A stretch of DNA of 64,000 nucleotides from Clostridium_X cadaveris (lineage in GTDB: Bacteria > Bacillota > Clostridia > Clostridiales > Clostridiaceae). The stretch's first letter is position 1. Each line of letters opens with the position of its first letter. The position numbers and the translations under genes are program-made. Below the pieces are notes generated by a model. The model ran no database searches. It was not told the DNA's origin and worked only from the letters and a program-made list of their open reading frames with translations. Below, piece by piece: positions 43,902 through 52,211 of this stretch. The DNA lies in the NCBI RefSeq assembly GCF_039521325.1, contig NZ_BAAACD010000029.1, one strand, 5' to 3'.

Positions 43902-45146
43902 ATGAGTAACAGTATGTTTGATAGTAGAAAATATACCATGTCAAATGGATTAAATATAGTAACTATAAAAAAAGACACTCAAATAGCATGTGTTCACTTT
44001 GGTGTTAAAATTGGAGCTATGTACGAAAGCGTAAATGAAAAAGGTATAAGCCACTTTTTAGAACATATGATGTTTAAGGGGACAACCACAAGAAATAATG
44101 AAAAGATAAATGAAGAATTAGAGATGCTTGGAGGCGAATACAATGCCTATACAGATTATGGTTGTACTGTATATAGTGTAACTTGCATCGAGGAAGAACT
44201 ATTAAATGCAATGAATCTTTTAGGTGATATGATAATGAATTCTGTATTTCCAAAAGAAGAGATTGAAAAGGAAAGAGGGGTAATATTATCAGAGATAAGG
44301 GCTTCTAAAGATGATATCGAAGATTTAAGCTTTAAGATAGCTTCAGAAAAAGCTTATGAAAATAGTCCATTAAAATATGATATAAGTGGATCTGAGGAGA
44401 ATGTTAAAAAGTTTAATAAAAGAGACATAGATAGTTTTTATAGTAGATTTTACGTTCCAAACAATAGTTATATGGTAGTTGTATCTTCTTTGGATCACGA
44501 AGATGTTATAAAATGCATTGAAAATATATTTGAAAAGTGGGAACAAAAAGAAGTTGTATTACCTAAAGTAGAGGTAGAGGATAATAATCCTGGTATGTTT
44601 GTATCATGTAAAAAAGATCTTGAGCAGAGTACAATAGTTTATTTATATGGGGTAAATTCTATATCAAAAGATATGGAACTACCTTTTAAGATATTGAGTC
44701 ATAGGTTAGGGGAGAGTGCCAACTCAATTCTCTTTAGAGAACTTAGGGAAAATAGAGGACTTGCATATGATATATATACTCATCTAGATTTAAGCGATAA
44801 TATAAAGACATTAGCTATTTATACTGCAGTTGATAAGGAAAATACAGAAGAAACAATAGACATAATAAATACTGCTATAGATAACATAAAAAATGAAGTT
44901 GTAAAATTTGATGACAGAACTATGGAATTAATGAAAAAGGTTCATAAAACGGCAGTTCTTTCAACTCTTGAAGATTCAACAGACCTATGCAATTATGCAG
45001 TTCACCAGTGCTTAGATGGAGAAAGTATATATGAATTTATAAATGATATGGATGATTTAAATAATATAAATAAGGAAAGTATTTATAAGGTAGCAAGAAA
45101 ATTTTTAAACAATCCTACTATTCATATATTAAAAGAGGGTAATTAG
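43902..45146 (+). CDS. M16-family zinc peptidase (pitrilysin/processing-peptidase type)
   Basis: A 414-residue insulinase-superfamily protein. The inverted zinc motif HFLEH is at residues 51-55 with the third ligand Glu in the ERGVILSEI helix, about 76 residues later. The second half (from about 215) is the inactive homologous domain with the RENRGLAYDIYT segment. It resembles B. subtilis MlpA/YmxG-like proteins; the substrate is unknown. Two adjacent ATG codons exist; 43902 is 6 nt from GGAGG and 43899 only 3 nt. recX follows by 4 nt, so the two genes probably share a transcript. Confidence 0.9.
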   Translation: MSNSMFDSRKYTMSNGLNIVTIKKDTQIACVHFGVKIGAMYESVNEKGISHFLEHMMFKGTTTRNNEKINEELEMLGGEYNAYTDYGCTVYSVTCIEEELLNAMNLLGDMIMNSVFPKEEIEKERGVILSEIRASKDDIEDLSFKIASEKAYENSPLKYDISGSEENVKKFNKRDIDSFYSRFYVPNNSYMVVVSSLDHEDVIKCIENIFEKWEQKEVVLPKVEVEDNNPGMFVSCKKDLEQSTIVYLYGVNSISKDMELPFKILSHRLGESANSILFRELRENRGLAYDIYTHLDLSDNIKTLAIYTAVDKENTEETIDIINTAIDNIKNEVVKFDDRTMELMKKVHKTAVLSTLEDSTDLCNYAVHQCLDGESIYEFINDMDDLNNINKESIYKVARKFLNNPTIHILKEGN

Positions 45147-45150
45147 ATCA

Positions 45151-45801
45151 ATGGAAAGTAGAAACGGAAAAATAACATCTATAGAGGTGCAAAAAAGAAA
45201 TAAAGATAGAGTAAATGTGTTTGTAAACTATGAATTTGCATTTGCATGCAATATGGAACTTGTTTATAAAGAAGGACTCTCAAAAGGCTGTATCATAGAT
45301 GAAAGAAGATTAAAAGAGATAGTATATAAAGAGGAAAAAATTAAAGCTAAAAGTACAGCTCTGAAAATATTGGAGAGAACCCTGAAAACAGAAAAAGAAG
45401 TAAGAGAAAAACTTATAGACAAGGGATATGATGGAAATATAGCAGATGAGACTATAGAGTTTTTGAAAGGGTATAATTTTATAAATGATGAAACATATGC
45501 GAAATTATTTGTAAAAGAAAAATTAAAATCTAAAGGAAAAAATAAAATAAGATTTGACCTTCAGCAAAAGGGCATAGATTCAGAGCTTATATCTAAAATC
45601 TTTTATGAGATTGATGATGATGTAGAGAATAATATAGCAAAGGAATTGTGTATAAAAAAATACAATATATTAAAGAAAAGTACAGATGATGAAAGAAAGA
45701 TAAAGGAAAAGTTATTTAGATATCTTGTAAGCAGAGGATATGATTTTTCCTTAAGTAATGGGATAATAAAAGAAACTATTAATGAATTTAAGGAGTATTA
45801 G
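45151..45801 (+). CDS. recX: RecX regulatory protein
   Basis: A 216-residue helical-repeat protein that binds RecA filaments and modulates their activity. The family pattern is seen in LKILERTLKTEKEVREKLIDKGYD and FLKGYNFINDETYAKLFVKEK. It lies in a tight cluster with the M16 peptidase upstream (4 nt) and a transglutaminase-like gene 1 nt downstream. No recA is in the window. Confidence 0.88.
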   Translation: MESRNGKITSIEVQKRNKDRVNVFVNYEFAFACNMELVYKEGLSKGCIIDERRLKEIVYKEEKIKAKSTALKILERTLKTEKEVREKLIDKGYDGNIADETIEFLKGYNFINDETYAKLFVKEKLKSKGKNKIRFDLQQKGIDSELISKIFYEIDDDVENNIAKELCIKKYNILKKSTDDERKIKEKLFRYLVSRGYDFSLSNGIIKETINEFKEY

Positions 45802-45802
45802 C

Positions 45803-46984
45803 ATGAAATACATGTCTTTTGATATTATAACTGTTGTACTTTACACAGTGTTTTTTGTGCCTTTAATAAAAGCTTTTTTCTTTAAAAAAGGAACAGAAGC
45901 TTTAGAAGAAGATATATGGAGTATAGAAAAAAATGTAGCTTTTATAGTAGAGTTTTTTATAGCCTTAATACTGACTAAAAACATTGTAATTTTAAGAAAT
46001 TTTGGATTTATGGAAAAGTATGTCCCAATTGGATTTACAGACTTTTTAGATGGAAATCCTAGGCTTAGCTATATTTTGATTCTTCCTATACTTTTATGTA
46101 TAGTTTATTATATAGGTCTGCTCATGATAAAAGTAATAAATTATTTTACATTAAGTCCGTTAGTATCACTTCTTCATAGATTTTACAGTAGAAGAGGAGA
46201 GGCTGCAAAACGGATACTTAGCAGCATATTTGCACTTCCTAGAGCATTATGCTATATAATATTAGTTTCTTTTTTCTTGAATTGGTCTACATTATTTGTT
46301 TTTAATGAAAAACTCAATACTTATTTGAATGAGTCTAATCTTTATATAGTTATTGTAGACTCTGTTATAAATCCAATAACTAAATCCTCATTTGCTCAAA
46401 GCATACCAAATATTTTAAATGATTCTTTCAAAATAGTAGAGATTGATGAGTCTAAAAATAGCAGTGCTCCTAATGTATCTAGTGACTATAAAAACAGAAA
46501 TGTAATTGTATATTATAATGGTGTCACTTTAGATGAGGGAGTAAAATCTAATAAATATATAAAGGAAGAAGCTTCAAATATAGTAAGTGGAATGAGTAAA
46601 GATAAAGAGAAGGCTAAGGCACTATACAACTGGATAGGAAGGAACGTAGATTATGATTATGAGAAGGCAAATCTTATAATGAATGGAAATTACTCAATAC
46701 CATCAGGGGCTATTTCCACTTATGAAAGCAGAAAGGGAATTTGCTTTGACTATTCAGCACTTTATGTGGCTATGGCAAGAGCCGCTAACCTTAAGGTAAG
46801 ACTTGTGACTGGTGAAGGATTTAATGGAACAACATGGGTAAGCCATGCATGGAATGAGGTATATATAAAAGAAGATAAGAAATGGATTAACATAGATACA
46901 ACTTTTTACAATGGAGGGAATTATTTTAACTCCAAAAATTTTAATTTTGATCATAGAGGAACCCAAATAGCAGGAGAATGGTAA
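45803..46984 (+). CDS. Membrane protein with transglutaminase-like domain
   Basis: A 393-residue protein. Four hydrophobic segments lie in the first ~175 residues: a colicin-V-like start, then helices near 50, 90 and 150. An extracytoplasmic transglutaminase/protease-like core follows (about 255-390), with the Cys in GICFDYSALYVAMARA, the His in SHAWNEVYI and the Asp in NIDTTF, a complete catalytic triad. It may act on the cell wall or proteins outside the membrane. ATG 45803 follows AAGGAG (45790-45795), just after recX; an open frame starting at 45782 overlaps recX and lacks a site. Confidence 0.85.
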   Translation: MKYMSFDIITVVLYTVFFVPLIKAFFFKKGTEALEEDIWSIEKNVAFIVEFFIALILTKNIVILRNFGFMEKYVPIGFTDFLDGNPRLSYILILPILLCIVYYIGLLMIKVINYFTLSPLVSLLHRFYSRRGEAAKRILSSIFALPRALCYIILVSFFLNWSTLFVFNEKLNTYLNESNLYIVIVDSVINPITKSSFAQSIPNILNDSFKIVEIDESKNSSAPNVSSDYKNRNVIVYYNGVTLDEGVKSNKYIKEEASNIVSGMSKDKEKAKALYNWIGRNVDYDYEKANLIMNGNYSIPSGAISTYESRKGICFDYSALYVAMARAANLKVRLVTGEGFNGTTWVSHAWNEVYIKEDKKWINIDTTFYNGGNYFNSKNFNFDHRGTQIAGEW

Positions 46985-47016
46985 AAGGAGCATTTATTTC
47001 AATGCTCCTTTTTTTA
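46983..47016. terminator. Bidirectional terminator
   Basis: AAAAGGAGCATT (46983-46994) with AATGCTCCTTTT (47001-47012) has a 6-nt loop and further T. It lies between the transglutaminase-like gene and the convergent TPR gene. Confidence 0.88.
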
Positions 47017-47356
47017 AGTTCTTAACTATTAAATTCAAAGCTTTTTCACAATCCTTATCATTGTTATCTAAGGCCCAAGATGTATTAAAATAAAGTAAGG
47101 CTTTTTGAGTGTCGTTTAACATTGCATAGCAGTAAGCTAGATTAAAAAAATATTTGCTTTCCTGCTTTAAAGAAAGAGCAGATTTTATAAGTTCTAAAGC
47201 TTTTTCATATTCTTTAAGTTTTATAAAACACACAGCGGCATTGTAATAAGAACATGCTTCATTTTCTCGACTTTCTATAGATTTTTTATAAAAGTTTATA
47301 GCTTTTTTATAATCCTTCACATTATAAAGATCATTTGCTTTTTCAAAATAACTCAC
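46994..47356 (-). CDS. Small TPR-repeat protein
   Basis: A 120-residue protein made of about three tetratricopeptide repeats (e.g. ANDLYNVKDYKKAINFYKKSIE, YYNAAVCFIKLKEYEKALELIKSAL, FNLAYCYAMLNDTQKALLYFNTSW). It probably mediates protein-protein contacts; no enzyme motif is present. The likely start is GTG 47356, 7 nt after AGGAGGA; an upstream ATG at 47392 would include that site inside the gene. No partner is evident. Confidence 0.82.
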   Translation of the reverse strand: MSYFEKANDLYNVKDYKKAINFYKKSIESRENEACSYYNAAVCFIKLKEYEKALELIKSALSLKQESKYFFNLAYCYAMLNDTQKALLYFNTSWALDNNDKDCEKALNLIVKNLKKGALK

Positions 47357-47604
47357 TCTAAATCCTCCTAAAGTTAATTTGCTGTACATCATATACTTTA
47401 AATTTTTAACTATAAGTGTATAATTTATACATGATAGATATCATAAAATTTTATTAAGCTAATAATTGGATTTTTTATGGAATACATTATATAATATGAG
47501 TGTTAAATATAAATATTCAAAAATTTTCTTTAGATTACCTTATATTCCATAATACTAAGTAAAGGGTTATATAAATAGAATTCTTTAATTAAGGGGATGT
47601 AAAC

Positions 47605-50600
47605 ATGAAAGGCATTTTAAATTTAGGAGTAGACATAGGATCAACTACAGTAAAATTAGTACTAGTAAGCAGAGAGAATAAAGTAGTATACAGTAAATAT
47701 CAGAGACATTTAGCTGACATAGAAAATACAGTTATATCCTTAATTAAGGATTGTAGCAATGTTTTTGATGGAGGAGTAACAGTAACAATAACAGGATCAG
47801 GTGGACTTGGGGTATCTAAAAGACTTAATTTACCGTTTATTCAGGAGGTAATAGCATGCACAGCAGCTATTGAATACATGATTCCAGAAACTGACGTTGC
47901 CATAGAACTTGGTGGAGAGGATGCTAAAATAACTTATTTTAAAGGCGGTATAGAACAAAGAATGAATGGAACATGTGCAGGAGGAACTGGAGCATTTATA
48001 GATCAAATGTCAGTGCTTCTAGAAACTGATGCATCAGGACTAAATAATTTAGCAAAGAATTATGAAAACATATATCCTATAGCAGCTAGGTGCGGAGTCT
48101 TTGCTAAGACAGATATTCAGCCATTGATTAACGAGGGAGCAAGGAAGGAAGATATAGCTGTTTCTATATTTCAAGCAGTTGTAAATCAAACCATAAGTGG
48201 ACTTGCTTGTGGAAAACCTATAAGAGGAAAAGTAGCCTTCCTAGGGGGGCCTTTATATTTTTTAAGCGAACTTAGGAAGAGATTTAAAGAAACTTTAGAA
48301 TTAAGAGATGAGGATGTAATCTTTCCTGAAAATTCTCAACTATTTGTAGCAATAGGAGCAGCTATTAAATCTAGAGAAAACAGTCCTATATATATGAAAC
48401 AACTTTTAGAACTTCTTCTAAACTTAAAAAGTGAGAAGCATTTAATAAGAGGCTTAAAACCGCTCTTTGAAGATAAAGAGGACTATGTGAAATTTAAAGA
48501 ATATCATAGCAAAGATGTAGCAAAGAAAAAATCATTTGATTTATGCAGTGGAAATGGATTTTTAGGAATAGATGCAGGGTCTACTACAACAAAGGCTGTA
48601 GTTATAGATGATGACTGTAATATAGTATACAGCCATTACGAAAATAATAAAGGAAATCCTCTAAATGTAGTTATAAGTATATTAAAAGATATATATAATA
48701 AAAAACCTCAGGATTTTAATATAGTTAATTCTGCAGTTACAGGATATGGTGAAAACTTAATAAAGACAGCATTAGGTGTAGATATAGGGGAAATTGAGAC
48801 AATAGCTCACTATAAAGGAGCTAATTACTTTTTGCCTGGAGTAGATTTTATACTTGATATTGGTGGACAAGATATGAAATGCTTGAAGATAAAAGATGGA
48901 GTTATTGATAGTATACTTCTTAATGAAGCGTGTTCATCTGGATGTGGATCATTTATTGAGGGATTTGCAAAATCTTTAGATTTATCTTTAGATAAGTTTG
49001 TAGATGAAGCTATAAATTCACAAATACCTATTGATTTAGGTTCAAGATGTACCGTATTTATGAACTCCAAGGTTAAGGAAGCACAGAAAGAAGGTGCAAA
49101 AGTAGGTGATATTGCAGCAGGTCTTTGTTATTCTGTGGTAAAAAATGCATTATATAAAGTGATTAGAATTAGACGACCTGAGGAAATGGGAGAAAAAATA
49201 GTAGTTCAGGGAGGGACTTTTTATAATGATGCCATATTAAGAGCCTTTGAGCTTATAAGTGGAGTTAAAGCCATAAGGCCAGACATAGCAGGAATAATGG
49301 GTGCTTTTGGGGCAGCCATAATATCAAAAGAAAGATATGAAGAAGGATATATATCTACTTTATGTAAAGTAGAAAATTTAGATAAGATACATGCTAAAAC
49401 AACATTAAGACGATGTGGAGGGTGTACTAATAATTGTCTTCTTACAATAAATGATTTTGGAAATAAGAAGAAATTTATTTCTGGTAATAGATGTGAAAAA
49501 GGAGAAGGAAAGAATAACAAAAATAAAGATATACCTAATTTGTATGAATATAAATATGATAGGTTGTTCAGCTATGAGCCATTAAAAGAACAGGAAGCAA
49601 AACGAGGCGTTGTTGGAATACCTAGAGCACTGAATTTATATGAAAACTATCCATTTTGGTTCACATTTTTAACAGAGCTTGGCTATAGGGTGGTACTTTC
49701 AGATAGAACAAATAAGAAGACCTACGAAAGTGGAATGGAAACAATTCCTTCTGAGTCTGTATGCTATCCGGGAAAGCTTGTTCATGGACACATAATGAAT
49801 CTGATAAAGAAAAATATAAAGTTTATTTTTTATCCGTGTATTCCTTATGAGAGAAAAGAGGATGAGACGGCAAATAACAGCTATAATTGTCCAATTGTAA
49901 CTTCTTATCCTGAGGTCATAAAAAATAATATGGATATATTAAAAGAAAATAATATAAAGTTTTTAAATCCTTTTTTAGCACTAAATAATGAGAATAAACT
50001 TTGTGACAGACTATACTCAATATTTAAAGAAGAGGGGATATTAAAAAATGAAATAAATACTGCTCTTTTAAAAGCGCTTAAGGAGCAGGAAAATTTCAAA
50101 AGAGACATAGAGAAAAAAGGAGAAGAAACTCTAAAATATTTAGATGAAAAAGGCTTAAAAGGCATAGTACTAAGTGGAAGACCTTACCACATAGATCCAG
50201 AAGTTAACCACGGAATTGACAGCCTTATAACTTCTTATGGTATTGGGGTACTAACTGAGGACAGCATATGCCATTTACAGAATATTGACAGACCTCTGCG
50301 AGTTGTGGATCAATGGACATACCACAACAGGCTTTATAGAGCTGCAACATTTGTATCCACTAGTGAAAATTTAGAGCTTATACAATTAAATTCTTTTGGA
50401 TGTGGATTAGATGCAGTAACTACAGATGAAGTTAAAAGTATATTAAATAGAAATGGAAAGATATACACAGTAATAAAAATAGATGAAGGAAACAATTTAG
50501 GTGCTGTAAGAATAAGACTGAGATCGTTAAAAGCATCTATGGATGAAAGAGAAAAAAATAATTTTAAAATTACTGTAGGGGAAAATCCCAATAAAAGAGT

Positions 50601-51897
50601 AGTTTTTACAAAAGAAATGAGAAAAAAACATACCATACTATCACCACAAATGTCTCCGATACATTTTCAATTTTTGGAGGAAGCTTTTAAAGCTTGTGAT
50701 TACAACTTAGTAGTACTTAATAATGTAGATTCTAACATAATTGAGGAAGGATTGAAGTATGTAAATAACGATGCATGTTATCCATCTATAATCGTTGTTG
50801 GACAACTTATAAGCGCTTTGAAAAGTGGAAAGTATGATTTAGATAATACATCTGTTATCATAAGTCAAACAGGTGGAGGATGTAGGGCAACTAATTATAT
50901 AGGATTTTTAAGAAAAGCCCTTAGAGAGTGTAATTTAGAGAAAATACCGGTAATATCATTAAATGCCGTAGGATTAGAAAAAAATCCAGGATTTAAGGTA
51001 ACGCCAAAACTTTTAAATAAAGCATTAATGTCTATTTGTTATGGTGATGTCCTTATGAGAGTTTTATATAGAGTTAGGCCATATGAAAAAGTGAAAGATT
51101 CTGCTAATGAACTATATAAAAAATGGACTGAAAAATGTAAAAAAACTATAAGAGAAGGCGGATATAAAGAATTTAAAGATGATATTTTAAATATAATACG
51201 GGAATTTGATACTTTACCAATAGATAATGTTATAAAACCTAGAGTTGGATTGGTTGGAGAAATTCTAGTGAAATTCCATCCTACTGCAAATAATAATGTG
51301 GTATCCATAGTAGAGGAAGAAGGTGGAGAAGCCGTAATGCCAGACCTTATGGGGTTCTTCCTATATGTAACTTATGATACTGATTATAAATACAAATATT
51401 TATCAGGGAAAAGGTCCACATACCTTTTTAGTAAAATTGGAATAAAAGCATTTAATCTCTATATAGGATTTATAAAGAAAGCTCTTAAAGAAAGCGAAAG
51501 ATTTTCATATCCAAAGACAATATATGAGCTTGCTGATATGGCTAATAAAGTTGTATCTATAGGAAATCAGACTGGAGAAGGATGGTTCCTTACAGGAGAA
51601 ATGCTAGAACTTATAGACGATAATGTTAATAATATAATATGTATGCAGCCTTTTGCATGTTTACCTAACCATGTTACTGGAAAGGGTATGATAAAGGCTT
51701 TAAAGGAAAAGAATCCTGAAGTTAATATTGTAGCAATAGATTATGATCCAGGTGCCAGTGAAGTAAATCAGCTTAATAGGATTAAACTTATGATGTCAGT
51801 GGCATTTAAAAATCTAAACAAACACACGAACAAAGCTGTAGAACGTGATGTGCCAATAGAGAAGAAAATTGGAAGAGGAATCTTCTTAAATTCTTAA
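47605..51897 (+). CDS. Giant 2-hydroxyacyl-CoA dehydratase activase-type fusion protein
   Basis: A 1430-residue protein with two BadF/BadG/HgdC-like ASKHA ATPase domains. The first begins GVDIGSTTVKLV (residue 8), and the second GIDAGSTTTKAVV (about 318). A DUF2229-type region follows from about 665 (GVVGIPRALNLYENYPFW), then an HgdB-like segment at the C-terminus. Each ATPase half has the Cys that would bridge the dimer [4Fe-4S] cluster (GTCAGGTGAF and SSGCGSFIEGF). Many further Cys occur (CGGCTNNCL). The architecture is widespread in anaerobes, often called CoA-substrate-specific enzyme activase, but its function is not established. It stands alone upstream of the valS T-box. Confidence 0.85.
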   Translation: MKGILNLGVDIGSTTVKLVLVSRENKVVYSKYQRHLADIENTVISLIKDCSNVFDGGVTVTITGSGGLGVSKRLNLPFIQEVIACTAAIEYMIPETDVAIELGGEDAKITYFKGGIEQRMNGTCAGGTGAFIDQMSVLLETDASGLNNLAKNYENIYPIAARCGVFAKTDIQPLINEGARKEDIAVSIFQAVVNQTISGLACGKPIRGKVAFLGGPLYFLSELRKRFKETLELRDEDVIFPENSQLFVAIGAAIKSRENSPIYMKQLLELLLNLKSEKHLIRGLKPLFEDKEDYVKFKEYHSKDVAKKKSFDLCSGNGFLGIDAGSTTTKAVVIDDDCNIVYSHYENNKGNPLNVVISILKDIYNKKPQDFNIVNSAVTGYGENLIKTALGVDIGEIETIAHYKGANYFLPGVDFILDIGGQDMKCLKIKDGVIDSILLNEACSSGCGSFIEGFAKSLDLSLDKFVDEAINSQIPIDLGSRCTVFMNSKVKEAQKEGAKVGDIAAGLCYSVVKNALYKVIRIRRPEEMGEKIVVQGGTFYNDAILRAFELISGVKAIRPDIAGIMGAFGAAIISKERYEEGYISTLCKVENLDKIHAKTTLRRCGGCTNNCLLTINDFGNKKKFISGNRCEKGEGKNNKNKDIPNLYEYKYDRLFSYEPLKEQEAKRGVVGIPRALNLYENYPFWFTFLTELGYRVVLSDRTNKKTYESGMETIPSESVCYPGKLVHGHIMNLIKKNIKFIFYPCIPYERKEDETANNSYNCPIVTSYPEVIKNNMDILKENNIKFLNPFLALNNENKLCDRLYSIFKEEGILKNEINTALLKALKEQENFKRDIEKKGEETLKYLDEKGLKGIVLSGRPYHIDPEVNHGIDSLITSYGIGVLTEDSICHLQNIDRPLRVVDQWTYHNRLYRAATFVSTSENLELIQLNSFGCGLDAVTTDEVKSILNRNGKIYTVIKIDEGNNLGAVRIRLRSLKASMDEREKNNFKITVGENPNKRVVFTKEMRKKHTILSPQMSPIHFQFLEEAFKACDYNLVVLNNVDSNIIEEGLKYVNNDACYPSIIVVGQLISALKSGKYDLDNTSVIISQTGGGCRATNYIGFLRKALRECNLEKIPVISLNAVGLEKNPGFKVTPKLLNKALMSICYGDVLMRVLYRVRPYEKVKDSANELYKKWTEKCKKTIREGGYKEFKDDILNIIREFDTLPIDNVIKPRVGLVGEILVKFHPTANNNVVSIVEEEGGEAVMPDLMGFFLYVTYDTDYKYKYLSGKRSTYLFSKIGIKAFNLYIGFIKKALKESERFSYPKTIYELADMANKVVSIGNQTGEGWFLTGEMLELIDDNVNNIICMQPFACLPNHVTGKGMIKALKEKNPEVNIVAIDYDPGASEVNQLNRIKLMMSVAFKNLNKHTNKAVERDVPIEKKIGRGIFLNS

Positions 51898-51904
51898 AAT
51901 ATCC

Positions 51905-51932
51905 TTGACATAGACTCTTATAATATTATAAT
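51905..51932 (+). promoter_or_regulatory. Promoter of the valS T-box transcript
   Basis: TTGACA (51905-51910), a 16-bp spacer and TATAAT (51927-51932). The predicted start lies just before the T-box leader. Confidence 0.8.
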
Positions 51933-51961
51933 ATATGTATAAATTAATAAGTAATTAGCTA

Positions 51962-52149
51962 AGAAAAAGAGGAGTAGGAATCTGTATTTTTTTAGAGAGA
52001 GAAACTCATGGGCTGAAAGGTTTCTTAAAGAGATGATTTTGAAGGTAGCTTTGGAGCTTCTTTGCTGAGAGTGATTGTAGGCAAAGACGGTGTTCTTACC
52101 GTTAAATTTTAAGAGCCCATTGTATGATGGGAAAAAAGGTGGTACCGCG
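51962..52149 (+). promoter_or_regulatory. T-box leader for valyl-tRNA synthetase
   Basis: Stem I begins with AAGAGGAGTAGG and contains the GAGAGA/GGCTGAAAGG and GAGAGTGATT-type elements. A candidate specifier codon GUA (valine) lies at 52045-52047 in GAAGGTAGC. The T-box AGGTGGTACCGCG is at 52137-52149, with TGGT to pair with the uncharged tRNA acceptor end (discriminator A, as expected for tRNA-Val). Uncharged tRNA-Val should stabilise the antiterminator and turn valS on. Confidence 0.93.
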
Positions 52150-52190
52150 AGCTTTCGTCCTTTTAAGGATGAAGGCTCTTTTTATTTTTT
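52149..52190 (+). terminator. T-box-controlled terminator
   Basis: GAGCTTTCGTCC (52149-52160) with GGATGAAGGCTC (52167-52178, two G-U) has a TTTTAA loop and then T-rich sequence. It overlaps the end of the T-box so the two folds exclude each other. Confidence 0.9.
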
Positions 52191-52211
52191 TAAAACAAAA
52201 GGAGGATACAA

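Noticed and set aside
48825..51308. Several minus-strand frames inside the activase fusion
   Set aside because: They mirror the long plus-strand coding frame and show no family features.
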